Of a stretch of DNA of 64,000 nucleotides, positions 11,672-19,163 are shown piece by piece. The notes under the pieces were generated by a model. That model was not told the origin of the DNA and searched no databases. It worked only from the letters and a program-made list of their open reading frames with translations. The stretch is from JADJOM01 sp963817435 (GTDB lineage Bacteria > Gemmatimonadota > Gemmatimonadetes > Gemmatimonadales > GWC2-71-9). The position numbers and the translations under genes were made by a program. Every line of letters begins with the position of its first letter. The stretch's first letter is position 1. The stretch is taken from contig CAWFNY010000004.1 of NCBI GenBank assembly GCA_963817435.1, forward strand, positions 1-64,000, read 5' to 3'.

Positions 11672-13006
11672 TCAGGCAGCGGTCCGGCGGCCCCGCCAGT
11701 AGTGGAACACCGGCACGCCGAGCAGCAGGATTGCACATCCGAGCAGGGCGTTTCTGGGATTTGAGCTGATCGAGCCCGCCACCACGTACAGCGCCGCGGC
11801 GATGAAGAGCAGCGGGGTGACCGGCCATCCCGGCACCCGGAACGCGCCCGGCGGCTCGCCGATGCCATTCGCCGCATCCTTCCGTCGCAGCACGAACAGC
11901 GAAACAACGGCCAGCCCGAAGAAGATCCAGTCGCAGAAGACGACATAGTCGAGCAGCTGGCCGTACTGTCCCGTCAGCAGGAGCACGACCGCCCACGTCC
12001 CCTGCACGATGATCGCCACGCCCGGCGTGCGGAAGCCGGGATGCAGCCGGGCGAAGGCCGGGAAGAAGAGCCCGTCGGCCGCCATCGTCTGGTAGACGCG
12101 CGGCGAGACCATGATGACGAGGTTGAGGAACCCGAAGGTCGAGGCGGTGATGCCCGCGCCGATCAGCGTGGCGCCCGCGGCACCCAGCCGGAGCCGCAGC
12201 GCGTCGGCCGCCGGCGCAGTACTCGCGGCGAGGCCCGCCGGGCCGAGCATCCGGAGGTAGGTCACGTTCGCCAGCAGATACACCACCACCACGATGAGCA
12301 CGCCCAGCACGAGCGCTCTCGGCAGGTTGCGTTGCGGCTCGATGATCTCTTCGGCGATGAAGTTGGTCTGCTGCCAGCCGCCATAGGCGAACAGGACCGG
12401 CACCAGCGCCGCCGCAACGGCGAGAAAGGGCGAGCCGCTCACCGGAACGCCGGGACCGCTCGTGGCCGCGGTGACAGACGTCGGGCCGAGCCCGACGACG
12501 ATCAGGAAGACCAGCGCGGCCAGCTTAAGGAGGGTGAAGATGTTGGTAGTGATCGCCCCGGGCCGGATGCCGATGTAGTTGATCGCGGAGAGCAGCACGA
12601 TCGCGGCACCGGCGAGCCAGCGCCCATCGGTGCCCGCCATGCCGGCGAGGCTCAGGGCGTAATTCGCGAAGGTCACCGCCACCGCGGCGATCGCGCCGGT
12701 GGCCATGACCAGCAGCAGGGCCCAGGCATAGAGGAAGGCCGGCAGCGGGCCGAGTGCCTCGCGAAGATAGACGTAGCTGCCGCCTGCCTGTGGCCGGCGC
12801 TGACCCAGCTCGCCGAAGCAGAAGGCGCCGATCAGTGCCACTGCACCGCCGAGCACCCACACGCCAAGGGTGAGGCCGGCGGTGCCGACCCGCTGCGCGA
12901 CAATCGCCGGATTGTTGAAGATGCCCGAACCGATGATGCCGCCGACGACGGCCATGGTGCCCGAGAAGAGGCCCAGGGTCCTGCGGTAGGTGACGGGAGA
13001 GGTCAT
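11672..13006 (-). CDS. Amino acid permease, APC superfamily
   Basis: 444 residues, about 12 transmembrane helices, inner membrane. The N-terminus carries the APC signature around helix 1 (GGIIGSGIFNNPA), where the unwound segment binds the amino-acid backbone. Helix 3 has the FGELGQRRPQAGGSYVYLREA motif seen in the APA/LAT branch. The following helices and the FIAEEIIEPQRNLPRA loop fit the same family. Length is normal for the family. It probably takes up or exchanges an amino acid by H+ symport or antiport; the substrate cannot be read from sequence. Its nearest upstream neighbour on the same strand is a response-regulator-type protein 85 bases away, with no clear functional link. Confidence 0.9.
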   Translation of the reverse strand: MTSPVTYRRTLGLFSGTMAVVGGIIGSGIFNNPAIVAQRVGTAGLTLGVWVLGGAVALIGAFCFGELGQRRPQAGGSYVYLREALGPLPAFLYAWALLLVMATGAIAAVAVTFANYALSLAGMAGTDGRWLAGAAIVLLSAINYIGIRPGAITTNIFTLLKLAALVFLIVVGLGPTSVTAATSGPGVPVSGSPFLAVAAALVPVLFAYGGWQQTNFIAEEIIEPQRNLPRALVLGVLIVVVVYLLANVTYLRMLGPAGLAASTAPAADALRLRLGAAGATLIGAGITASTFGFLNLVIMVSPRVYQTMAADGLFFPAFARLHPGFRTPGVAIIVQGTWAVVLLLTGQYGQLLDYVVFCDWIFFGLAVVSLFVLRRKDAANGIGEPPGAFRVPGWPVTPLLFIAAALYVVAGSISSNPRNALLGCAILLLGVPVFHYWRGRRTAA

Positions 13007-13091
13007 CGGGCTAAGCTAGCGTCCAGCGGGGTAAGCGGTAAGGCGATGGGAGGAGTTCCGGCTTCGCGGCGGTCGAGCGGGATTCTGCCCC

Positions 13092-14693
13092 TCAGTTCGC
13101 GACGGGTATCCCTGCGACCGAGGGGCGGCGGAGCAGCCGGCGCACCCGGGCCGTCACTTCGCGCATGGAGAAGGGCTTGAGGACATAGTCGTCCGCGCCG
13201 AGTTCGAAAGCGCGCACGATGTAATTCTCGTCGCCCATCGCGGTCAGCATCATGACGGGGATGTGCCGTAGCTCCGGGTGTTCCCGGAGTGCGCGGAGGA
13301 AGCCGAGTCCGTCGAGATTGGGCATCTCGATGTCGCTGATGATCAGCGCCGCGCCAGAAGTCGCCGCATTCGCCAGTGCCTGCTCGCCGTCGGGATAGAC
13401 CACGACGTCGAAACCTTCGTGCCTGAGGTGGCGACTCACCAGCTTCGCCATGCTGGGGTCGTCCTCGGCGAGCAGAATCCGGCGCGAGGGCACCGCCTGG
13501 TGGGTGCCGGCGGTGACCACCCGGTTGCGGCCCGACGCCTTGGCGACGTAGCGCAGCCGGTCGCCTTCCGCGATCGCATCCTCGACGTCCTGTCCTTCCT
13601 CGATATCGACCACGCCCGCGGAGAAGGTGACCGTCAGTGGGGCGTCCTGGCCGGGCCGGAAGTCCACGCGCCGCAGCACCGCGAGCGCCTGGTCCAGCGC
13701 GGCGCCCGCCTCGACGGCGCTGCGCCTGGCGAAGAGGGCGATGAACTCGGCTCCGTCCCAACGCGCGAAGACGGCGGCCTGCCGCAGTGCCATGGCGAGG
13801 CGCACGCCGGCCCGGCGCAGCACATTGTCCCCGAACTGCCGGCCCCAGGTCTCCTCGATCCAGCGGAAGTGGTCGAGGTCGAGCACCGCGAGGGAGAAGC
13901 TGGTGCCGGCGGGTGAAGTCTCCCGCAGCCGCGTCACCGCTTCGAGGAACGCGGCACGATTGGGGAGGCCGGTGACGGGATCGCGCCGGGCCGTGAGCGT
14001 CTGATCGGCGTGGCGTTCGAGCCTGGCGCCGACGGCCACGGTGAAGGCCTCGATATCGAGCGGCTTGTCGAAATACGCATCCGCGCCGAGGGCGAAGCAC
14101 TCCGCCTTGGTCTGGGTGCCCAGACGCGCGGAGACGACGAAGACGGGGAGCGCCGCCGTACGCGGATCCGACCGGAGATCGAGGAGGATGCTCCGGCCAT
14201 CCCCATCGGGCAGAATGAGATCGAGGATCAGCAGGCTGATCTGCTCCATCCCGATCCGTTGCCTGGCCTCGGCCGCCGTGGGACTGATCAGCACCCGGCA
14301 TCCCGCGGCCGAGAGGGCGGACTCGATGCGCCTGGCGAAGAGGGGGTCGTCCTCGATCACGAGGACGGTGTCATTGGCCCTGGACGTCTGCGCCCGGGCG
14401 GCTCGGGCCAGCATCGCCATGAAGTCGCCGAGACCGGCCGCGAGACCGGTGGCGGGCTCTTCGATCAACCGCTGGGCGGTGGCGAGCAATTCCGGCCTGG
14501 ACTCGAGGGCGCCACCATCGGTCAGGGAGCGGAGAATCCGGCGTGCCGAGTCGAGCGCCTCCTCCATCAGGACGGGGTCGCTGAGACTGCGGAGGACCGA
14601 CTCGAGCGCGGCGAGGGCGCCCGCGACGCCGGTGCGCCGGGCACCGGGCAGCCGTGGCGGCTGGGATTCTGGGGGAGTGGTCGAGGCGGTCAT
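13092..14693 (-). CDS. REC - degenerate GGDEF - REC response regulator
   Basis: 533 residues, cytoplasmic. An N-terminal helical part (about 20-105) precedes a receiver (about 108-225; VIEDD, phospho-acceptor in LDLILPDGDG, DKP). Next comes a GGDEF-fold domain (about 235-400; DPVTGLPNR, DLDHFRWIEETWG, then FSAGVV). A second receiver ends the protein (about 408-525; AEDDPSM, SDIEMPNLDG, KP). The signature motif is RWDGAEF instead of R-x-GGDEF: the first Gly and the metal-binding Asp are lost, so diguanylate cyclase activity is unlikely. A GTP-binding or purely structural role is possible. No DNA-binding domain is present. A partner kinase is not adjacent; the kinase pair at the left of the window is a candidate only by proximity. 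Confidence 0.9.
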   Translation of the reverse strand: MTASTTPPESQPPRLPGARRTGVAGALAALESVLRSLSDPVLMEEALDSARRILRSLTDGGALESRPELLATAQRLIEEPATGLAAGLGDFMAMLARAARAQTSRANDTVLVIEDDPLFARRIESALSAAGCRVLISPTAAEARQRIGMEQISLLILDLILPDGDGRSILLDLRSDPRTAALPVFVVSARLGTQTKAECFALGADAYFDKPLDIEAFTVAVGARLERHADQTLTARRDPVTGLPNRAAFLEAVTRLRETSPAGTSFSLAVLDLDHFRWIEETWGRQFGDNVLRRAGVRLAMALRQAAVFARWDGAEFIALFARRSAVEAGAALDQALAVLRRVDFRPGQDAPLTVTFSAGVVDIEEGQDVEDAIAEGDRLRYVAKASGRNRVVTAGTHQAVPSRRILLAEDDPSMAKLVSRHLRHEGFDVVVYPDGEQALANAATSGAALIISDIEMPNLDGLGFLRALREHPELRHIPVMMLTAMGDENYIVRAFELGADDYVLKPFSMREVTARVRRLLRRPSVAGIPVAN

Positions 14694-14762
14694 CGTTCTG
14701 TAGTATCGGCCGGATCGGGCCCGGGATGAGGCCCGTCATATGGTCGCCCGCGCTGATTGCGG

Positions 14763-14803
14763 CCAGAATAATCTTCTGCTTATCTTATACTTGACCGAAT
14801 AAA
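14763..14803 (+). promoter_or_regulatory. AT-rich promoter region upstream of the Lrp-type gene
   Basis: An AT-rich island in otherwise very GC-rich DNA, with TATACT at 14786-14791 as a plausible -10 element. No good -35 is seen at the right distance. It lies in the divergent spacer between the REC-GGDEF-REC gene and the Lrp-type gene, where autoregulation by the Lrp-type protein would be expected. Confidence 0.4.
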
Positions 14804-14828
14804 CGTGGCCCCGAAGAGGGATCGCCCG

Positions 14829-15308
14829 ATGCTCGACGCCACCGACCGCATCATTCTGGATCTGCTGCAGACCAACGCCCGCATCAGCAATGCCGACGTT
14901 GCCCGGCGGCTCGGCATGGCGCCGTCGGCAATCCTCGACCGGATCCGCAAACTCGAGCAGCGCGGCGTCATCCAGGGCTACATGGCACGGATCAATCCCG
15001 TGGCCGTCGGCCTCGGACTCACCGCGTTCATCAATGTCAGCACCGAGGAGCGGATCGGCTCGGGCGCCATCGGGCTGGCGCTGTCCCGGCAGCCCGAGGT
15101 GCTCGAGGTGCACCACGTGGCGGGGGAGGACTGCTACCTGGTCAAGGTGCGGGTGCCTGACACAGAAGCGCTCAGCCGGCTGCTCCGGGAGCGGTTCGGC
15201 CGGCTCAAGGGCGTCCGGAGCACCCGCACCACCATCGTGCTCGCGACGGTGAAGGAATCGGCCGGACTCCCATTGGCGCCGGCAGAGGGCGCGGGTCATG
15301 ACGCCTGA
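14829..15308 (+). CDS. Lrp/AsnC family transcriptional regulator
   Basis: 159 residues from the ATG at 14829; an in-frame GTG at 14805 would add 8. The ATG is preferred because the family normally begins MLDATDRxIL and AGAGGG lies just upstream. The N-terminal winged helix-turn-helix (about 5-55; ARISNADVARRLGMAPSAILDRIRKLEQRGVI) is followed by the RAM ligand-binding domain (about 65-145; HHVAGEDCYLVKVRV). These proteins form octamers that respond to amino acids and often control an adjacent transporter. Its stop overlaps the start of an EamA-family exporter by 11 bases, so the pair is translationally coupled. The context suggests control of amino-acid or metabolite efflux. Confidence 0.93.
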   Translation: MLDATDRIILDLLQTNARISNADVARRLGMAPSAILDRIRKLEQRGVIQGYMARINPVAVGLGLTAFINVSTEERIGSGAIGLALSRQPEVLEVHHVAGEDCYLVKVRVPDTEALSRLLRERFGRLKGVRSTRTTIVLATVKESAGLPLAPAEGAGHDA

Positions 15309-16275
15309 GGCCGTTCGGCGGAGCCGGTTCCGGCTGATCGCGGCGTTTGCCACGGTCTACATCGTCTGGGGCTCCACCTATCTCGCGATCGCCTTTGCGA
15401 TCCAGTCCATTCCGCCGCTGCTCATGGCGGGCGGCCGCTTCGTGGTGGCCGGGAGCCTGATGTACGGCTGGGCCCGGTGGCGCGGGGCGGCGGCACCGCG
15501 CCCCGGCCAGTGGGGCTGGGCCTTCCTGCTCGGCGCGCTCTTCTTCCTGGTCGGCAACGGCGCGGTGGTGTGGGTGGAGCAGCACCTCTCTTCCGGACTC
15601 ACCGCGCTCATCATCGCGATGGTCTCGGTCTGGACCGCGCTGCTGGAATGGCTCCGTCCCGCCGGCGTGCGCCCCCCGGGGGCGGTGCTCCTCGGCGTTG
15701 CGCTGGGATTCGTCGGCGTGGCCCTGCTGGTCCTTCCGGGAGGGACGGGGGGCGAGCACGCCGACGCGTCCGGCGTGCTGCTGCTCATGTTCGCCGCCTT
15801 CACCTGGGCGCTGGCCTCGGTGCTGAGCCGGAATGCGGACCTCCCGCACAACACGCAACAGGTTTCGGGGATGGAGATGCTGGCCGGCGGCGTGCTGCTC
15901 CTGGCCGCGAGCGGGCTGTCGGGAGACTGGAGGCAGCTGGACCTGTCCGGGATCACGGCCAAGTCGGTCCTGGCGCTGCTGTACCTGGTGGTGTTCGGCT
16001 CCCTGGTCACCTTCACGGCCTACGCCTGGCTGCTGCGGGTCAGCACGCCGAACAAGATCGCCACGGCGGGCTACGTGAATCCGATGGTCGCCGTTGTGCT
16101 GGGCTGGGCATTCCGCGGCGAGGTGCTTGGCAGCCGGTCGCTGGTGGCGTCGCTCGTCATTGTCGCCTCGGTGGTGCTGATCATCACGGGACGGAACATC
16201 GGCCGGCCACGGCTCTCTCCCCGGGCCGATCCGATCGGAGAAGGACCGGCCGGCTCGCCGGCCACCGTCAAGTGA
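15298..16275 (+). CDS. EamA family (DMT superfamily) transporter
   Basis: 325 residues with ten hydrophobic segments in two EamA repeats (about 10-145 and 155-295), inner membrane. The first repeat has the typical VYIVWGSTYLAIAFAI start. The ends of both repeats show the usual conserved Pro/Gly pattern (NKIATAGYVNPMVAVVLGW in the second). Members export amino acids, nucleotide-sugars or drugs; the substrate cannot be told from sequence. The ATG lies inside the end of the Lrp-type gene, so it is expressed from the same message. The short C-terminal tail (after about residue 300) is cytoplasmic and not conserved. Confidence 0.92.
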   Translation: MTPEAVRRSRFRLIAAFATVYIVWGSTYLAIAFAIQSIPPLLMAGGRFVVAGSLMYGWARWRGAAAPRPGQWGWAFLLGALFFLVGNGAVVWVEQHLSSGLTALIIAMVSVWTALLEWLRPAGVRPPGAVLLGVALGFVGVALLVLPGGTGGEHADASGVLLLMFAAFTWALASVLSRNADLPHNTQQVSGMEMLAGGVLLLAASGLSGDWRQLDLSGITAKSVLALLYLVVFGSLVTFTAYAWLLRVSTPNKIATAGYVNPMVAVVLGWAFRGEVLGSRSLVASLVIVASVVLIITGRNIGRPRLSPRADPIGEGPAGSPATVK

Positions 16276-16316
16276 TAGGCGTCATCAATGGTTGCCGGCC
16301 CGTTACGCGGGGCGCG

Positions 16317-16345
16317 TTGACGTTTGTCCCCGCCGGGCCTATGGT
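16317..16345 (+). promoter_or_regulatory. Sigma-70-type promoter for the leader/attenuator
   Basis: TTGACG (16317-16322), a 17-base spacer, and TATGGT (16340-16345): a close match to -35/-10 with ideal spacing. The expected start of transcription, 6-8 bases beyond, is at 16351-16353, which coincides with the ATG of the 21-codon leader ORF. The message would therefore be leaderless or nearly so. Confidence 0.65.
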
Positions 16346-16352
16346 TGTCCAT

Positions 16353-16418
16353 ATGATGATTCACGCCGCTACCCGTCGCACCAATAATTCCCGCTGCTGG
16401 AATAATCGGTTCCGCTGA
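16353..16418 (+). CDS. Putative attenuator leader peptide, 21 codons
   Basis: Small ORF starting ATG ATG at 16353 and ending TGA 16416-16418. The peptide has two Asn-Asn pairs (codons 11-12 and 17-18), five Arg, one Cys, one Trp and one Phe; it ends C-W-N-N-R-F-R. All four Asn codons are AAT, an unusual choice in a genome this GC-rich, where AAC dominates. The promoter places the transcript start at or next to the ATG. The second AAT-AAT pair lies 16 bases before an antiterminator strand and the stop codon lies 4 bases before it, the geometry expected for ribosome-controlled attenuation. No homologue is recognised. It could instead be a by-product of a short terminated RNA. Confidence 0.55.
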   Translation: MMIHAATRRTNNSRCWNNRFR

Positions 16419-16421
16419 CCC

Positions 16422-16492
16422 GGAGCGCGGCCCGCGCGTAGTTGCATTGTTCGTCCTGGGCCCGCTCCAATCGAGCGGGCCCTTTTGTTTTT
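16422..16492 (+). promoter_or_regulatory. Transcription attenuator: antiterminator / intrinsic terminator
   Basis: Terminator: GGGCCCGCTC (16458-16467), loop CAATC, GAGCGGGCCC (16473-16482), then TTTTGTTTTT (16483-16492), ending 19 bases before the ATG of the sigma-54 activator. Competing antiterminator: GGAGCG-(C)-GGCCC at 16422-16433 is fully complementary, with one bulged C, to 16458-16468, the left arm of the terminator. A third local hairpin, GCGCG-GCC-CGCGC (16425-16437), would hide the antiterminator strand. The three structures exclude each other as in amino-acid biosynthetic attenuators. The terminator itself is near certain; ribosome control is inferred from the leader ORF. Confidence 0.7.
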
Positions 16493-16511
16493 CAGACCTC
16501 GTGAGGATCCG

Positions 16512-18059
16512 ATGGAGACCGCCTCCGCCATTCGCCAGCACCTGCCCGCCGGGCCTGTGGACGCTTCGCCGCTCGCGGAACTGGGGACGCTCTATGACAT
16601 CAGTGAAGCGCTGGCCAGCGCCAGGACCCTCCACGAGGGCCTGGGCGTCGCGATGCATCTGCTGCGCCGCTATCCGGGGGCGCTCCGCGGTTCGCTGACC
16701 CTGCTGGATGAGGGGACCAGCGAGCTGTACATCGAGGCGGCCCTCGATCTGCCGGAGTCGGGGAGGCTGGCCCGCTACCGGCTGGGCGAAGGCATCACGG
16801 GGGCGGTGGTCGCCTCGGGAAAGCCGATGGTCGTGCCGGATGTCGAGCGCGAGCCTCGCTTCCTCCACCGGACCTTCCGGCGATCGGGCGGGCCGGAGGG
16901 AGCGGTGAGCTTCGTCTGCGTGCCGATCGTCCTCGACCATCGTCCCGTGGGCGCCATCTCCGTCGATCTGCCCTCGCGGGCGGGCCGGGACAGCGCGCAT
17001 CTCCTCAAGTTCCTGCACGTCGTGAGTGCGCTCGTGGCGCTCGCACTCCGCACCCAGCGGCCGCTGGAGGAGGAGAACCGGAACCTCCGGCGGGAGCTGC
17101 AGGAGCGCTACGACTTCTCCCACCTGATCGGGACCAGCGGCCCGATGCGCGACGTCATGCGGCAGGTGTCCCAGGTCGCCGGCACCGGTACGACGGTCCT
17201 GATCCGGGGAGAATCGGGGACGGGCAAGGAACTCATCGCCCACGCCATTCACTACAACAGCCCCTGCGCCGGCGGGCCCTTCGTGAAGGTGAACTGCGCC
17301 GCCCTCCCCGAGACGCTCATGGAATCGGAGCTGTTCGGGCACGAGCGCGGCGCCTTCACCGGTGCGCTGGCGCGCAAGAAGGGGCGGTTCGAGCTCGCGC
17401 ACGGCGGCACGATCTTTCTGGACGAGATCGGCGAACTCTCGCCCGCCACCCAGGCCAAGCTGCTCCGGGTGCTGCAGGAGCGGGAGTTCGAGCGGGTGGG
17501 TGGCGCCGAATCGGTGCGGGTGGACGTGCGGGTCATCGCGGCGACGAACCGCGATCTGGAGGTAGCGATCACCGAGCGGGGCTTTCGCGAAGACCTCTAC
17601 TACCGGCTCAACGTCTTCCCGATCTTCCTGCCGCCGCTGCGCGACCGGAAGACCGACATCCTGCTGCTGGCGGATCATTTCGTCGAGAAGTACGCCCGGG
17701 CCGCGCGCAAGCATGTGCTCCGGCTGACGACCCCCGCGATCGACATGCTGCTCCGGTATCATTGGCCCGGCAACGTGCGTGAGCTCGAGAACGTGATCGA
17801 GCGGGCGGTGGTCGTGTGCGACGGGCCGGCCATCCACGGCCGTCACCTGCCCCCCACGCTGCAGACGCCGGAGGAGTCGGGCGATACCGGCGGCCCGCTC
17901 AAGTCGGCGGTGGAGCGGCTCGAAAGCGACATGCTGCAGGACGCGCTGAAGACCACCCGGGGTTCGGTCACCGATGCGACCCGGCTGCTGGCCAGCACGG
18001 AGCGGATCGTCCGGTACAAGCTCAAGAAGTACGGCATCGACCCGGCCCGCTTCGCCTGA
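16512..18059 (+). CDS. Sigma-54-dependent transcriptional activator (GAF-AAA-Fis, NifA-like layout)
   Basis: 515 residues from ATG 16512, which has GTGAGGATCC upstream; an earlier in-frame TTG lies inside the terminator T-run and is discarded. An N-terminal GAF domain (about 25-185) is followed by the sigma-54 interaction AAA+ domain (about 205-440): Walker A GESGTGKE (233-240), the sigma-54-contacting GAFTGA loop (280-285) and Walker B GGTIFLDEIGEL. The C-terminal Fis-type helix-turn-helix spans about 470-512. It remodels sigma-54 RNA polymerase closed complexes, using ATP, from enhancer sites. Small-molecule control through GAF is likely. Expression appears to be set by an attenuator immediately upstream. 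Possible targets include the next gene, which has a near-match sigma-54 promoter. Confidence 0.95.
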   Translation: METASAIRQHLPAGPVDASPLAELGTLYDISEALASARTLHEGLGVAMHLLRRYPGALRGSLTLLDEGTSELYIEAALDLPESGRLARYRLGEGITGAVVASGKPMVVPDVEREPRFLHRTFRRSGGPEGAVSFVCVPIVLDHRPVGAISVDLPSRAGRDSAHLLKFLHVVSALVALALRTQRPLEEENRNLRRELQERYDFSHLIGTSGPMRDVMRQVSQVAGTGTTVLIRGESGTGKELIAHAIHYNSPCAGGPFVKVNCAALPETLMESELFGHERGAFTGALARKKGRFELAHGGTIFLDEIGELSPATQAKLLRVLQEREFERVGGAESVRVDVRVIAATNRDLEVAITERGFREDLYYRLNVFPIFLPPLRDRKTDILLLADHFVEKYARAARKHVLRLTTPAIDMLLRYHWPGNVRELENVIERAVVVCDGPAIHGRHLPPTLQTPEESGDTGGPLKSAVERLESDMLQDALKTTRGSVTDATRLLASTERIVRYKLKKYGIDPARFA

Positions 18060-18143
18060 CATTAGTGTCGGGCGAAGCGCCGGCAGGAACATTCGTGTGG
18101 TGACTGATGGGCGGAGCGACCCGATTCGCCCAGCATGCCCTGA

Positions 18144-18181
18144 CCGCCCAACTCGCGCACTGGATGCGAGTTGGGCGGTTT
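18144..18181 (+). repeat. Perfect 13-bp inverted repeat: terminator or enhancer site
   Basis: CCGCCCAACTCGC (18144-18156) and GCGAGTTGGGCGG (18166-18178) form a perfect 13-bp stem around a 9-base loop. Only three T residues follow, so it is a weak intrinsic terminator for the sigma-54 activator gene. It also lies about 50-80 bases upstream of a candidate sigma-54 promoter, the usual place for an activator-binding palindrome. Both readings remain open. Confidence 0.6.
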
Positions 18182-18213
18182 GCGCTGGTGCCATCGGCCG
18201 CCGCCGGAATCCC

Positions 18214-18227
18214 GGCACGGGACTTGT
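18214..18227 (+). promoter_or_regulatory. Candidate sigma-54 (-24/-12) promoter
   Basis: GGCACG-GGAC-TTGT at 18214-18227 matches the sigma-54 consensus TGGCACG-N4-TTGC except for the leading T (here C) and the final C of the -12 GC (here T). Transcription would start near 18238, 23 bases before the ATG at 18261. A CTAGAG/CTCTAG inverted repeat (18228-18233, 18243-18248) overlaps the predicted start. The loss of the -12 C makes this a weak site, but it lies directly downstream of a sigma-54 activator gene. Confidence 0.35.
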
Positions 18228-18260
18228 CTAGAGGAGGGGTGACTCTAGCCGGGAGACTCA

Positions 18261-18887
18261 ATGCGCCGCACCTCGATTCTGCTCTTCAGCGTTCTCCGCC
18301 TTGCCCTCGTGCCAGCGCTCTCCGCTCAGGCCACCGCGGAGCTGGCGATCGGCTCACCGAGCGCAAACCCGGAGATGCTTGAGCATCGGGCCGGTCCCGG
18401 CCTGGGCACCGCGCTCGCCTCTTCCTACACCCTGAGCCTGGTCAGCGACTGGCCGCAGCTCTCGGTCGGAGGCGCGTGCTTCAACGGCGGGCAGGAGGCG
18501 CTCAACGGGACGCTCACCCGGACGGCCGGTGGTGGCTATGCCGGCCGGCTCGAGCGGCGGGCCACGATCCTGTTCTGCGGCGTTCATGGAGGAGCGGAGA
18601 GCGCCTGCGCCCTGAGCCTCACCAGCCGGGGCCCGGTCGAGGCCCGGGGTGAACTCCTCCCGGATGCGGCCGAAGGTGCCGCTCCCGTGGTCGAACTCAG
18701 ATGGGCGGCGTCGGAGGGGGCCAGCGAAGTGGTGATCCGGGGTGACTGCGCGCCGGGCTTCAACGAATCGCTGCGCCGGATGTATCTCGGCGTCACCCAC
18801 GCGCTTGAATTCTCCCTCCCTCTGGCCGGGGAAGGACCGCGCACCGTGCGGCTGGAGGACTTCGGCTGGATCGTGGAGGTGCGATGA
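18261..18887 (+). CDS. Secreted protein of unknown function
   Basis: 208 residues with a signal peptide (about MRRTSILLFSVLRLALVPALSAQ, cleavage after residue 23). The mature part has no family I recognise. It contains four Cys (in GGACFNGG, LFCGVHG, ESACALS and RGDCAPG), which could form two disulfides. It is rich in Gly, Ala, Leu and predicted beta strand. The start is supported by its position after the GGGAGACTCA ribosome-binding site. Codon use and base composition match its neighbours, so it is a real gene. It lies between a sigma-54 activator and the alpha-2-macroglobulin gene and may be a target of the activator. Confidence 0.75.
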   Translation: MRRTSILLFSVLRLALVPALSAQATAELAIGSPSANPEMLEHRAGPGLGTALASSYTLSLVSDWPQLSVGGACFNGGQEALNGTLTRTAGGGYAGRLERRATILFCGVHGGAESACALSLTSRGPVEARGELLPDAAEGAAPVVELRWAASEGASEVVIRGDCAPGFNESLRRMYLGVTHALEFSLPLAGEGPRTVRLEDFGWIVEVR

Positions 18888-19045
18888 GGGAAGTGGGCGG
18901 GGAGCCGCTCGTGCGATAGTCGGGCCCATACTCAGGGCTACACCGTGTGCAGGTGCGCGCGCCGGCGCCGGCGTGCTGGCGCCCTCCTGCCGCGGTCGCC
19001 CCGGGGACCTGGGTCCGGCGATGGATCCGCGGTTCGCCCCGCGGC

Positions 19046-19096
19046 CGCGGCAGCAAACGCCGCTGATGCTCAACAAGTGAGAATATTGCTGCCGCG
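19046..19096. repeat. 11-bp inverted repeat upstream of the alpha-2-macroglobulin gene
   Basis: CGCGGCAGCAA (19046-19056) and TTGCTGCCGCG (19086-19096) are perfect inverted copies separated by 29 bases. The right copy abuts an AT-rich GAATATT, the only AT-rich patch in the 276-base gap 18888-19163, so it may overlap the promoter of the large gene at 19164. No other gene is seen in the gap. Confidence 0.4.
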
Positions 19097-19163
19097 CAGC
19101 GATTGACCGGCTCCGGAGGCTCGACGATCTTCCCTCTGATCGTCCCTCCAGGAGCCGTTCCCC

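Noticed and set aside
16071..18218. Minus-strand open frame of 715 codons opposite the sigma-54 activator
   Set aside because: Antisense shadow; it also crosses the promoter, attenuator and terminator signals.
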